Source: Methylobacterium sp. AMS5
Lineage (GTDB): Bacteria; Pseudomonadota; Alphaproteobacteria; Rhizobiales; Beijerinckiaceae
Length of the DNA: 64,000 nt
Assembly (NCBI RefSeq): GCF_001542815.1
Contig: NZ_CP006992.1
Location: 1,927,501 to 1,991,500 of the forward strand
Direction: 5' to 3'
The translations under genes and the position numbers were made by a program. How positions within the stretch are numbered: the first letter of the stretch is position 1; each line of letters begins with the position of its first letter. A model generated the notes under the pieces. It searched no databases. It was not told where the DNA came from and saw only the letters and a program-made list of their open reading frames with translations. Shown here piece after piece: positions 36,201 through 43,327 of this stretch.

Positions 36201-36636
36201 AGGCCGCCTGATGGTCCGGGAGCCTAGCATAGCCATGTGCGGCTAGCGCCTCGCCGATCACCTGCACCGGGTCGTCCCGGCGTCCCACGACCGGCAGCAC
36301 GCGCCAGCCCTGGGACTTCGGGGGCAGGGCGGTTTCAAGGGCCTTGCTAAGCTCGGGGCCGAGCACCCGGGCCGCCAGGCCCCGACGTTGCGCATTGCCG
36401 CTCAGGAGGGCGCTCAGCGCCACCACCAGGCTGGACTTGCCACTGCCGTAAGGCCCGGTCCAGGTGAACGCACCCTGGCTCGTCTCGCTGACGTGGCGTG
36501 CCATGGTGGTCAGCACGTCCGCCGCAGAGTGCGGGCAGATGTATCCTTCCAGGGCCTGCGGATCGCGCACGTCCGTGTCGATGCGGACAGAGCGCTGAAA
36601 GCGGCGAGTGACGTTGACGCGATGGATCAGGCTCAT
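33241..36636 (-). CDS. sspC: SspC-type P-loop ATPase
   Basis: A 1131-aa ATPase with Walker A GPYGSGKSS (61-69) and Walker B LIIFLDEMGK (169-178). A long helical C-terminal part ends in a basic tail (PIKKKRAARA). Large P-loop proteins of this kind are the ATPase of SspABCD and are also related in shape to BREX BrxC. The DUF4007 partner and PP-loop gene point to SspC. It overlaps sspB by one base (TGATG) and sspD by four, so all subunits are translated together. It probably drives or gates the nicking and sulphuration complex. Confidence 0.88.
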   Translation of the reverse strand: MSLIHRVNVTRRFQRSVRIDTDVRDPQALEGYICPHSAADVLTTMARHVSETSQGAFTWTGPYGSGKSSLVVALSALLSGNAQRRGLAARVLGPELSKALETALPPKSQGWRVLPVVGRRDDPVQVIGEALAAHGYARLPDHQAAWTETGVLEAVSAAAAEGPRTRGGLIIFLDEMGKFLEGAAQEGVDIYLFQQLAETAARSGRRLIIVGILHQAFQEYASRLSRDLRDEWTKVQGRFVDLPVNVAGDEQLELLSRAISTDHWPVEPEALSARVAEHIRGNRPGASRDLAQTLDATWPLHPVVAALLGPISRRRFGQNQRSLFGFLNSAEPYGFQDFLRDAGDMDRYGPDRLFDYLRINLESSILASPDGHRWSTAVEAIERCEAIGGSGLHLQLLKTISLIDLFRERSGLNATDALLADCVTQGSQAELTVALEQLRQWSFIIFRRHLGAFAIFAGSDFDIEQALTETLETVREVSFKELRALAGLQPVVAKRHYHETGSLRWFDVDLVPLNELGHHVQAPAPANGAIGRFLLVIPISGETPAKARKACRERAAAATYDMVIGLSRQEWNVPELAREFLAMNRILEERPELSGDQVARREVLARLGAARTRLEQSLQRAFDTAEWCRKGVEPTRYSYAELNSLASDLATLRYPDTPLLPNELVNRIKPSSNAVAAQKALLKRMVSYEGQPRLGIEQFPAEGGLFESLLARSSLYRETEQGWRFVAPEPDHDPARLAPLWEAGVAYLRENQRRTVSMAEIYTVWRGQPFGVRDGLLPIIGVAFLLSRRDQLAFYREGIFQARFTDVEADYLTIDPGLIHLRWMDLSSLSRRILSGLAEVVRDLDDGNRLVNLEPIDVARGLVAVHDALRPWAKRTTRLSANALRIRDLFKHAQDPNKFLFDDIPALFRDAVGANGDVDLDQVVSRVRDGLLELTQAYAEMLSRLRQLVLSELQVHNTSAHALAELRARAENIHQLGGDFRLNAFVSRLTQFTGQETDVEGIASLAANKPPRDWVDVDLDQAALEITDLAQKFVRVEAFARVKGRPDKRQALAVIVGLDGRPTPMAEDFHITDVERVEVQMIVDRVAVALGKSDTKRRHLILAALAELSSQYMVSEQVKVEPIKKKRAARA

Positions 36637-37592
36637 CAGGCAGCGTCCTTCTGAGCTCGCCGCGGATACCCGGCCCGGAGCAGATCCAAAGCCTCCTCCG
36701 ACGACAGCGCGCGTTCACGAATGACCTGCTTGAGCCCGGCGGTCTCCGACCACTGGAAGAGCCCGCGTGTGACATCCTCAAGGGCGCCAAGGCGGGTTGC
36801 GAGCTCGGTTTCATCAAGGACGAAAATCCGCCCCGGGGACCCCGGCTCGTGCGCAATACGCTCGTAGGACAGAGTGGTGGTCACCTGCTGCGCGTTCCAG
36901 AACTGGTTCAAGGCATAGGCAAACACGCTGTCCGGCAAGGAGGAGCGCAGCGAGCGCACAATCTGGAAATGCCCCTTGAGGCCGCGCACCAGGCCGAGCT
37001 CAGCCAGGGGGCTCTCAAGGCTGTCCTCCACGGCGCCCTGCGCGCCGGCCGGGCGGCTCTCGTAGGTGCGAACGAAGCATTCTACGTCGCGCTGCACGGT
37101 CGAGCGCGATACGCGCTGCCAGCCGCGCCCTTCAGCAACCTTCATCAGGCCGTCAACAAGATCGTCGCGTTTGAAGGTCGTGTTGTTGTAGTGGCTAAAT
37201 GTCCAAAACCATGTGGTGGCCTTGCTCGCATTGGCGCACAAACACCAGTGGATAAGCCACAGACTTGCTGACGACTCCAGGTAGGGATCGACCGCATTAG
37301 AACCAAAGAGCAAGTCACCCAACGGTGTTGTCACAAGCTGTCCGGTCGTTCGGTCTTCTTCGATGATGCCACAAACTGTGGCCCAATGGCGGATGGATGA
37401 TACCATATTCTTACCCACGCCAAGGCGGGCGATAGAGTCATCACTTAGAAAGACCTGCTTATTTGCCATATCGTGCTTGGTTGCACTGATAGCGTCGTAA
37501 GCCTTCTTTAACCATCCATACCTTAAAGGAAAGGTTTCGTGGCCTGAGAACTGAGGACGGTACTCAGTTTGATAAAGGGGACCACGAACCAT
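36636..37592 (-). CDS. sspB: SspB-type DUF4007 protein (DNA-nicking subunit)
   Basis: A 318-aa protein beginning with the DUF4007 signature (FSGHETFPLRYGWLKKAYD, residues 15-33) and continuing with a conserved GVGKNMVSSIRHWA segment. SspB proteins of this family nick DNA so that sulphur can be placed in one strand. Start ATG 37592 puts the signature near the N terminus; the frame extends 35 codons further, but through the operator palindromes. It is the first gene of the leftward five-gene operon and is divergent from sspA across 150 bp. Confidence 0.9.
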   Translation of the reverse strand: MVRGPLYQTEYRPQFSGHETFPLRYGWLKKAYDAISATKHDMANKQVFLSDDSIARLGVGKNMVSSIRHWATVCGIIEEDRTTGQLVTTPLGDLLFGSNAVDPYLESSASLWLIHWCLCANASKATTWFWTFSHYNNTTFKRDDLVDGLMKVAEGRGWQRVSRSTVQRDVECFVRTYESRPAGAQGAVEDSLESPLAELGLVRGLKGHFQIVRSLRSSLPDSVFAYALNQFWNAQQVTTTLSYERIAHEPGSPGRIFVLDETELATRLGALEDVTRGLFQWSETAGLKQVIRERALSSEEALDLLRAGYPRRAQKDAA

Positions 37593-37600
37593 ATCACCGA

Positions 37601-37619
37601 CCTGGAGGTTTCTTCCAGG
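37601..37619. promoter_or_regulatory. ssp operator palindrome 1 (imperfect)
   Basis: CCTGGAGGTTTCTTCCAGG is an inverted repeat with one mismatched pair, 8 bp upstream of the sspB ATG, so a bound protein would cover the leader and ribosome site. The transcript could also fold there. Its sister copy lies 56 bp away. Confidence 0.7.
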
Positions 37620-37656
37620 TCGACAGTACCGCAGCGCTTGGGGTAGGGTCAATGAA

Positions 37657-37675
37657 CCTGGAGGATTCCTCCAGG
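37657..37675. promoter_or_regulatory. ssp operator palindrome 2 (perfect)
   Basis: CCTGGAGGATTCCTCCAGG has two perfect 8-bp arms around ATT. It lies mid-way between sspB and sspA, 67 bp before the sspA ATG. The shared consensus is CCTGGAGGWTTCYTCCAGG. The regulator is unknown; the DGQHR protein of the same operon is the obvious candidate, by analogy with DndB. Confidence 0.75.
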
Positions 37676-37742
37676 GATGGCGTCTGAGCGGCCACACCGC
37701 GCGTCTCAGAAGCCGGACAGGAACCTAAGAAGTTGATAGGTA

Positions 37743-38888
37743 ATGAGAATTGGCGCGACGCTCTATTTCGATTATCAAGCCTCCACACCAATTGATCCAC
37801 GGGTTCTACCTGTTTTAGCGGCACAATTCGCAGATACGTTCGCCAACCCCCACTCCGCGGATCATGCCTTAGGTTGGAAATCGCAGGAGGGAGTGGAGGC
37901 CGCTGCTGCTCAGGTCGCACAAACCATTGGTGCCGACCCGGACGAAATCGTTTTTACGTCCGGCGCCACCGAAGCCAACAACCTCGCCATTCTCGGACTT
38001 CTCCCCAAGGCTCCAAAGGGTCGCTCCCGGCTGCTCGTCGGCGCAACGGAGCACAAGTGCGTGCTTGCCGCCTCAGCCGAAGCCACGCGGCGTGGTTTCA
38101 CGGTTGAACATATCAGGGCCGACGCGGCCGGAACGGTGGACCTGGAGGATTTGACACAGCGCTTGGCCGACGATGTGCTGCTCGTGTCGGTTATGGCCGT
38201 CAACAACGAGGTTGGTACGATACAGCCTCTCGATGAGGTCGTGCGCCTCGCGGGACGAGTGGGGGCGCGCGTGCATTCCGATGCCGCGCAGGCCTTGAGC
38301 GCCCGCGACATCGACATGGCTGCCACTGACGTGGATTTTCTGAGCCTCTCGGCGCACAAGATCTACGGTCCCAAAGGCATCGGCGCTCTGTACGTGCGCC
38401 GCGAACGCCGCAACGAGCTCTCGCCGGTTATCCACGGGGGTGGTCAGCAGGGTGGCTTGCGATCGGGCACTGTACCCACTCCGCTTTGCGCGGCGTTCGG
38501 CGCCGCAGCAACCCTCATGGTCGAAGAGGCCGCGGCAGGTGAGCGTACGCGTCTTACCGCGCTCCGGGAACGCCTAATCGCTGGGCTCCTTGAGCTCGAC
38601 CCCAAAAACCGCTTGAACGGACCTGTAGGCGTCGCCCGACACCCTGGGAACGTCAACATCTGCTTTGTCGGTCAGGACAGCCGGGACCTGCTGATCCGCC
38701 TGCAGCCGCGGCTATCGGCCTCGACGGGCTCAGCCTGCACCACCGGCATCCCTGAACCTTCGCATGTCCTGCGCGCCATGGGGCTCAGCACAGACGATGC
38801 GGAGGCATCGATCCGGATCGGCTTAGGACGCTTCTCAGATCAGGAGCAGGTTGATGAAGTGATCAATCTGTTTGAAAGCGTTTTATAG
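37743..38888 (+). CDS. sspA: SspA/DndA-type cysteine desulfurase
   Basis: A 381-aa PLP enzyme of the IscS/NifS family that takes sulphur from L-cysteine as an enzyme persulphide. Visible are the PLP lysine K206 in SLSAHKIYGPKG, the substrate/PLP residues in SGATEANN and NNEVGTIQP, and the active-site cysteine C332 in STGSACTTG. It faces the sspBCD operon across a 150-bp region with two palindromes, and would supply sulphur to SspD/SspB. No other iron-sulphur assembly genes are near, which argues against a housekeeping IscS. Confidence 0.93.
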   Translation: MRIGATLYFDYQASTPIDPRVLPVLAAQFADTFANPHSADHALGWKSQEGVEAAAAQVAQTIGADPDEIVFTSGATEANNLAILGLLPKAPKGRSRLLVGATEHKCVLAASAEATRRGFTVEHIRADAAGTVDLEDLTQRLADDVLLVSVMAVNNEVGTIQPLDEVVRLAGRVGARVHSDAAQALSARDIDMAATDVDFLSLSAHKIYGPKGIGALYVRRERRNELSPVIHGGGQQGGLRSGTVPTPLCAAFGAAATLMVEEAAAGERTRLTALRERLIAGLLELDPKNRLNGPVGVARHPGNVNICFVGQDSRDLLIRLQPRLSASTGSACTTGIPEPSHVLRAMGLSTDDAEASIRIGLGRFSDQEQVDEVINLFESVL

Positions 38889-38915
38889 CTTCATTCGGCT
38901 ATATGAATATTGTAA

Positions 38916-39182
38916 CTATATAGCAAGCAGTTCTCCCCACTGCGTCGTGTGCCGCTGGGACAGGAACTCCGCCTTGAGCTTCCACCCGCGCTCCATACCG
39001 CTACAGGCGAACCGCACGCGGTCCCGGCCGTAACGGCGGTTGAGCTCGTCCACTAGCTCCATCAGGCGCACCCGTTGCGGCGTGTCCGGCCGGATGAACA
39101 ACGAGCCTTGCACGCTGGCGGCGGGGGGGCAAGGTCGAGGAACAGCACGCCCGTCTTCTTGTAGCGAAACCCGGCCGGTAGA
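38916..39182 (-). pseudogene. umuC: umuC (DNA polymerase V) C-terminal remnant
   Basis: The piece 39113-38916 reads as the C-terminal UmuC domain (LNRRYGRDRVRFACSG, then SQRHTTQWGELL). The stretch just upstream (GFRYKKTGVLFLDL) belongs to the same protein in another frame. A one-base shift lies in a run of seven C bases near 39125. The catalytic polymerase part is gone. The fragment abuts the exonuclease remnant through a deletion. Confidence 0.8.
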
Positions 39183-39188
39183 TGCCTT

Positions 39189-39916
39189 TCAGTCGGCAAG
39201 GTGGAAGTATCCGTGGTCGATCAGCAGATAGCCGAGCTTCATGCCCTCATGGCCCTCGGCGCGCCACGGGATCTGGTGGCACGAGCAGGCCCAGTTCTTG
39301 TCGGCGAACACCGGCCAGCGGCCCTCGCACATCTGCCGGTCAAAGCTGACGTTGTGGGCGATAATCACCGCGGCGTCGGAGGCGAGGGCCTGCACAGCGG
39401 CATCATCGATGCGCTGGCCAGCCACATCGGCGCCGGTGATCCCGGTCAGACGGGTGATCTCCGGCGGGATCGTTTTTTGGGCTGGTGCAACTGATTGAAC
39501 GTTTCGAGCACCCGCTAGATACGCCCGCTGGCGCCGTACTCGAATTTCAGAATGCCGAGTTCGATCACCTCGTCGACGGCGAAGTCGGTGCCAGTGGTTT
39601 CGGTGTCGAGCACCAGGCCGATGAAAGTCGGCTCGTCCGGCGCATCGGCGCAGTTCACGAGCGGTGTGAGCCGGCGCAGCACGCGGAAATCCCCGGTGCT
39701 TTCGAGCACGGTCGCGATGCTGTCGAGGGGCTGGTTCACGGCGACACGGTCCCGAGCTAGTTCTCCATAGCCGGCAGCACCTATGCCGTGCAGCTTAAGC
39801 GCGGCTGCGACAGGCTGGCCAGCGGAGAAAGCGGGTCCATCCACAGCGCTAGCCTGCAAGGCGGACGTCGCAACGCAGCTCGCCGCCGCCCTACTAGTAG
39901 TGATTGCCCGCGCCAT
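39189..39916 (-). pseudogene. DnaQ-like 3'-5' exonuclease, broken by a stop and a frameshift
   Basis: The N-terminal part carries the ExoI motif VLDTETTG followed by VDEVIELGILKFEYG and stops at TAG 39515-39517. After a further shift at an A/T run near 39473, the continuation reads TIPPEITRLTG, then the ExoII-like AHNVSFDRQM and WACSCHQIPW. It ends GYFHLAD, directly before the umuC remnant. Family members are DNA polymerase III epsilon-like proofreading or repair exonucleases. It is no longer functional. Confidence 0.8.
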
Positions 39917-40203
39917 CGAGAGGACGCCTCGCTCGAATGCAACCGGCCGGCATGGCGAACCCGAAAATCTGGATAGGCCTCAGAAGCGGGGAAACCTCGG
40001 GTTGGGATCTCGACGTCGGTGCGCCGTCGCGGCGAGACCGGGCCTGCGGGTCCGCATCATGCTGGAGACGGCCTGACGTGCACCTCTCTGCGCCTGACGT
40101 GCTCCCTCCTGCGCCCGCGAAACTGAACAAGCGTTCATGTTGACGTCACATGTGGCGTGATTTGCATCGACGTGTGGCAGGCTCCTCCTCGAAGACCTCG
40201 GAG
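39917..40203. other. Junction between cargo and island backbone
   Basis: This 287-bp stretch has no supported gene. It contains short palindromes such as TGACGTCA (40141-40148) upstream of the next gene, possibly promoter-related. Composition returns to the high-GC island type. Confidence 0.4.
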
Positions 40204-40662
40204 ATGCCAATGCGCCCGCTCGAATATGCCCCCGTCCACGCCTACAAGGAGACCGGAGCGGCCCGGGTCGGCCGTATTCGTCGGCAGACCGCCGGCCGCA
40301 TGCGCGAGCTCCGCCAGCGCTGGCGCGATGAAGGCCGTCCCGACCCGGCGACGCTCGATCGTGCCATCGCCGACGCGGTGCGAGCCGCCCTTCTTGCGTC
40401 GGTCGTCAATGGGAAGACGGCGTCCTCGATCCCGGTCCGGGAAATCCTCCTCCGGATCAGCGGGCAGCTCGTCGCGCGTAGCCGCCGCGACAGCGAGGCC
40501 GGCCGGGACGTCGTCGTCTACGACAAGCGCGCAGTCGCGGACGCCGTCCACAAGCGGCTCCTCCAGGCCCCGCGCGCAAGTCACGCTGTGACGGAGATCG
40601 CCGTTTCACAGTCTAGGAGTAACGGGGAAGTCGAGGACCTCATCTTTGAAGACATCGATTGA
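40204..40662 (+). CDS. Island protein of unknown function (152 aa)
   Basis: A basic, helical protein starting MPMRPLEYAPVHAYKETGAA, with an Arg-rich helix (RIRRQTAGRMRELRQRWRDEG) and a later helical part (REILLRISGQLVARSRRDSE). It could bind nucleic acid, but no family is recognised. ATG 40204 is favoured; GGAG at 40199 would also serve the ATG at 40210. It is the first rightward gene of the backbone after the cargo. Confidence 0.6.
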   Translation: MPMRPLEYAPVHAYKETGAARVGRIRRQTAGRMRELRQRWRDEGRPDPATLDRAIADAVRAALLASVVNGKTASSIPVREILLRISGQLVARSRRDSEAGRDVVVYDKRAVADAVHKRLLQAPRASHAVTEIAVSQSRSNGEVEDLIFEDID

Positions 40663-40769
40663 CGCGGTGACGTTAACCGGAGCCCAGGGATAGCTCCGAA
40701 ATCGAGTTGACCTGGGACTCCGGCCAGGCGCCTATTCGTTTCACGGGATCCGAACGCCGGGAGAGAGCC

Positions 40770-41099
40770 GTGACTGTGACAACCCACCTCGCCCTCGATG
40801 TCGCCAGCAAGGGCCTGATGTTCGGGGCGGCAATCAACCGCGGTATCGACCAAGCTTTCGCCAATGCGGCGATCCGCCGGGCTCAAGCGGCGCACTCGGT
40901 CGACGAGCTCGCCCTCCGCCTACAGGTAGCCCGTGAGGACGAGGCGGCTGCCCTCGAAGCTGCGGCCGCCATGCAGACCGAGCTGGCTGCATCCCGGGCC
41001 GAGGCCGCCCGGCTCCGGCAGATGCTCACCGCCGAGCGCGCCACGCGCGCGCAACTGCAGGCGGCCTTCGAGGCGCTGTGCGAGGAGTGCGCTGCTTAA
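40770..41099 (+). CDS. Coiled-coil island protein (109 aa)
   Basis: A protein starting at GTG 40770 behind GGGAGAGA. The N-terminal 45 residues include a glycine/alanine-rich helix (ASKGLMFGAAINRGIDQAF). The rest is a heptad-rich coiled coil (DEAAALEAAAAMQTELAASR), with two cysteines at the end (LCEECAA). No family is recognised. A terminator follows 22 bp behind the stop. Confidence 0.65.
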   Translation: MTVTTHLALDVASKGLMFGAAINRGIDQAFANAAIRRAQAAHSVDELALRLQVAREDEAAALEAAAAMQTELAASRAEAARLRQMLTAERATRAQLQAAFEALCEECAA

Positions 41100-41121
41100 C
41101 GAATCGGTAACCATAAAAGGA

Positions 41122-41151
41122 GAGGCCCGCCGGTGGATGCTGGCGGGCCTC
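41122..41151 (+). terminator. Rho-independent terminator
   Basis: A perfect 10-bp stem (GAGGCCCGCC/GGCGGGCCTC) with a 10-base loop, followed by TTGCG. It lies between the convergent genes ending at 41099 and 41178. Confidence 0.8.
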
Positions 41152-41177
41152 TTGCGTTCGGGCTGTCGTGCGGTGGT

Positions 41178-42044
41178 TCAGTAGATCCCAGCGCCCACGC
41201 GGCGGGTCGGGAAGGCGGCGGCGGGCTCATCTTCGTAGAGGGGCATCTCCGTACGGTGACGGACGCCCCGGCGGGAGGCCGTCTCGGCTTCGTGCTTCGA
41301 GGCTGCGAGCCCGGCCCTGGCCTTCTTCAGCATCTCCGCGAACTGCCCGGCGTCAACGAGCGACGGCGAGGCCAGCCCGAGGGCGGCACTGGGGAACGCC
41401 ACGGCCTGGACGCCTTCGATCTGTCCGGTCCCCAGGATGTGCGACTGGACCGCCTCTGGGCCGGCCGCCATCACCGCACGGAGCTCGCCGGCGTCGAGGC
41501 GCATGAGCCAAATGCTGACGTCGCTCGGCAACTGCGGCGACATCCGAGTGGCGCCCGCGTCCCGGCCGCGAGCCGCGAGTTGCGCCGCGCTCTCCATGGC
41601 GAGGGCGGCGACTTCCGCCGGATCCGTTGCCGTTTCCAGCTCAAGTCGGCGGGCACGCTGGCTCTCCACTCGACGCTGCAAGCGCGCCGCGGTCGCGTTG
41701 TCGTTGGCGACCGCGGCGTTGGCGACCTCGCGCGGGCCGATCGGTGCGCGGGTTAGGAGCGCGCCGAGCGTCGACCCGACCGCGGATGCGGCGCCGTGGA
41801 CGAGCCGGTGGCCGAAGCCGAGCGTCTTGCCGACGCCCTCGACGCCGTGCGCGGCGCCGATCACGGCCCGCCCGGCGAGCCCCTTGGCCGTCGTGAAATC
41901 CGTGGCGAGGTCGCCGGCGGTCCCGCCGAACAGCATGCGCCACAGCTTCCGGAGCGCCCGCAGCAGCGCCCTGCCCAACTCCATCAGGCCGCGGGCCTCC
42001 ACTTCCTTTTCGGCCTTCGTCCGCGTGGCGATCTTCTTGCTCAT
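41178..42044 (-). CDS. Island protein of unknown function (288 aa)
   Basis: A protein with a very basic N terminus (MSKKIATRTKAEKEVEARG), an amphipathic/hydrophobic part (LWRMLFGGTAGD, then glycine-rich GHRLVHGAASAVGSTLGALL) and an Ala/Arg-rich helical C-terminal half. ATG 42044 has GGGAGA at proper spacing. It might associate with membranes or DNA. No family is recognised. A 49-aa frame lies 53 bp upstream on the same strand. Confidence 0.65.
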   Translation of the reverse strand: MSKKIATRTKAEKEVEARGLMELGRALLRALRKLWRMLFGGTAGDLATDFTTAKGLAGRAVIGAAHGVEGVGKTLGFGHRLVHGAASAVGSTLGALLTRAPIGPREVANAAVANDNATAARLQRRVESQRARRLELETATDPAEVAALAMESAAQLAARGRDAGATRMSPQLPSDVSIWLMRLDAGELRAVMAAGPEAVQSHILGTGQIEGVQAVAFPSAALGLASPSLVDAGQFAEMLKKARAGLAASKHEAETASRRGVRHRTEMPLYEDEPAAAFPTRRVGAGIY

Positions 42045-42097
42045 GATGGTCTCCCGTGTGTGTGCTGTCTGATTGAAGCAGCGGTGGCTGAAAGTCG

Positions 42098-42247
42098 TCA
42101 GAGGGCCAGGGCCGACTGGGCCGGCTGCTCGATGGGCGCCCCCTCGAAGATCCGGGCGCGCATCTCGTCGGGAAGCCGGTCGCCACGCCGGCGCTGAACG
42201 CCCGCGTCTTGCCAGGTCATGCCGAAGTCGATCGGAGGGTTGGCCAT
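42098..42247 (-). CDS. Small island protein (49 aa)
   Basis: A frame of 49 aa beginning MANPPIDFGMTWQDAG, with AAGGA shortly before the ATG. It ends 53 bp before the 288-aa gene and starts next to the repeat-bearing control region. No motif is visible; it is called on ribosome site and position. Confidence 0.4.
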   Translation of the reverse strand: MANPPIDFGMTWQDAGVQRRRGDRLPDEMRARIFEGAPIEQPAQSALAL

Positions 42248-42355
42248 CGTCCTTGCTCTGAAAACCGGGGTAGCGGGCTGGGCGCCCGGCATCGCCTATT
42301 AGCGCGCAGGCGAATAATGCCACTCCAGAAGTATTGCCGCAAATCATCGAGATAG

Positions 42356-42404
42356 GTAACGCGGATATAGAAGAATGTAACGCTTTTACTGGACTGTGTA
42401 ACAC
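42356..42404. promoter_or_regulatory. Three GTAACRC repeats at exact 21-bp spacing
   Basis: GTAACGC at 42356 and 42377 and GTAACAC at 42398 are direct repeats exactly two helical turns apart. They lie in the AT-rich divergent region between the small leftward genes and a rightward HTH gene. They look like binding sites of one cooperatively binding protein (operator or iterons). Confidence 0.6.
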
Positions 42405-42527
42405 TTATCCTTCGCAACTAAATGCGAGAATGATGCGAATGAGTTCTTGACGCGACTCCGAGAACATCTTACATTTAGCTCATGCGATGACGAACGGATC
42501 AGCGCGTAAGCTGATAAAGAGGCTGCA

Positions 42528-42779
42528 ATGGCTGGGGGAATAGCGACGGGAGCGCTGGCACGACCGGCGCAGGACGAGGGGGCGGTGGACGCCCTGGCGC
42601 GCCTGGAAGCCGCGATCGCGGCGGACGGCAGCGCCGCGGCGTGGGCCGCCCGCGTAGGGATTTCGTCGGCGTACGTCTCGGACGTCCGCCGTGGCGTGCG
42701 TCAGCCCGGTCCGTCCGTGCTCCAGGCGCTCGGCCTGCAGCGCGTCGTCAGCTACCGCGATGAGGAGGCCCGGTCGTGA
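42528..42779 (+). CDS. XRE/Cro-like HTH regulator
   Basis: An 83-aa protein with a compact HTH (AWAARVGISSAYVSDVRRGV) in the C-terminal half, the type used by phage Cro-like regulators. It starts at ATG 42528 behind AAAGAGG. Its TGA overlaps the GTG of the next gene (GTGA). It probably binds the 21-bp-spaced repeats upstream and controls the rightward string 42528-44557. Confidence 0.75.
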   Translation: MAGGIATGALARPAQDEGAVDALARLEAAIAADGSAAAWAARVGISSAYVSDVRRGVRQPGPSVLQALGLQRVVSYRDEEARS

Positions 42780-43327
42780 AGCGCGCGACTTTCCAGTGGC
42801 CGGCCGAGGCCAAGGCGACGGTCTGCGCGCTCTGGATCGAGGGGCGCCTGAGCGCCGTCGAGATCGCCGGGCGGAGCATCGCGCGTCAGGTCCTCGGCCT
42901 GCCCCCCGCCGAGCAGGCGGCCGAGTGCCGACGCCAGGCGCGGCAGGCGATGCTCACCTCGACGCTGGATCGGAAGGCTCGCTACGCAGCCGACGCGGAG
43001 ATCGCCGCCCTAGTGTCAGATATCCTCGCCGGCGATCCGGACGCGACAGTGCCCGAGCATTGGGCGGGAAGGAACGAACATCGCCTCGCCTACGTGCCGG
43101 AGTGGCTGCCCGGGACGCGCGTCGACGCCTGTGTGCCCGTGATCCGGGAGGCTCACCACACCCTCGACGTGCCCCGTCAGACGGTGCGGGAGTGGCTGCG
43201 AGAACTGCGTCACGCCGCCCGGTTCGCTCCGTATCGCTACGCCCGACGGCAGGCCAAGAAGGCCGCCCTGCCCGAGCACGCCGACATCCCGGCCGAGGAC
43301 GCCGAAGCCCTGGGAGGCCTGCTGTGA
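42776..43327 (+). CDS. Island protein with predicted HTH-like ends (183 aa)
   Basis: GTG 42776 overlaps the regulator's stop. The N-terminal part (ATVCALWIEGRLSAVEIAGR) recalls GcrA/sigma-like short HTHs. A conserved-looking HTLDVPRQTVREWLRELR segment near residue 130 is a second candidate HTH. The C-terminal tail is basic. It may be a transcription factor, but no family match is certain. Confidence 0.6.
   Translation: MKRATFQWPAEAKATVCALWIEGRLSAVEIAGRSIARQVLGLPPAEQAAECRRQARQAMLTSTLDRKARYAADAEIAALVSDILAGDPDATVPEHWAGRNEHRLAYVPEWLPGTRVDACVPVIREAHHTLDVPRQTVREWLRELRHAARFAPYRYARRQAKKAALPEHADIPAEDAEALGGLL

Noticed and set aside
33241-36636. Calling the large ATPase BrxC and the locus BREX
   Set aside because: No PglX methylase, PglZ or BrxA/B/L gene is present. 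The DUF4007, PP-loop and desulfurase partners define an Ssp locus.
37743-38888. A housekeeping IscS for iron-sulphur clusters
   Set aside because: It lies in a mobile cargo block, divergent from sspBCD and without isc/suf neighbours.
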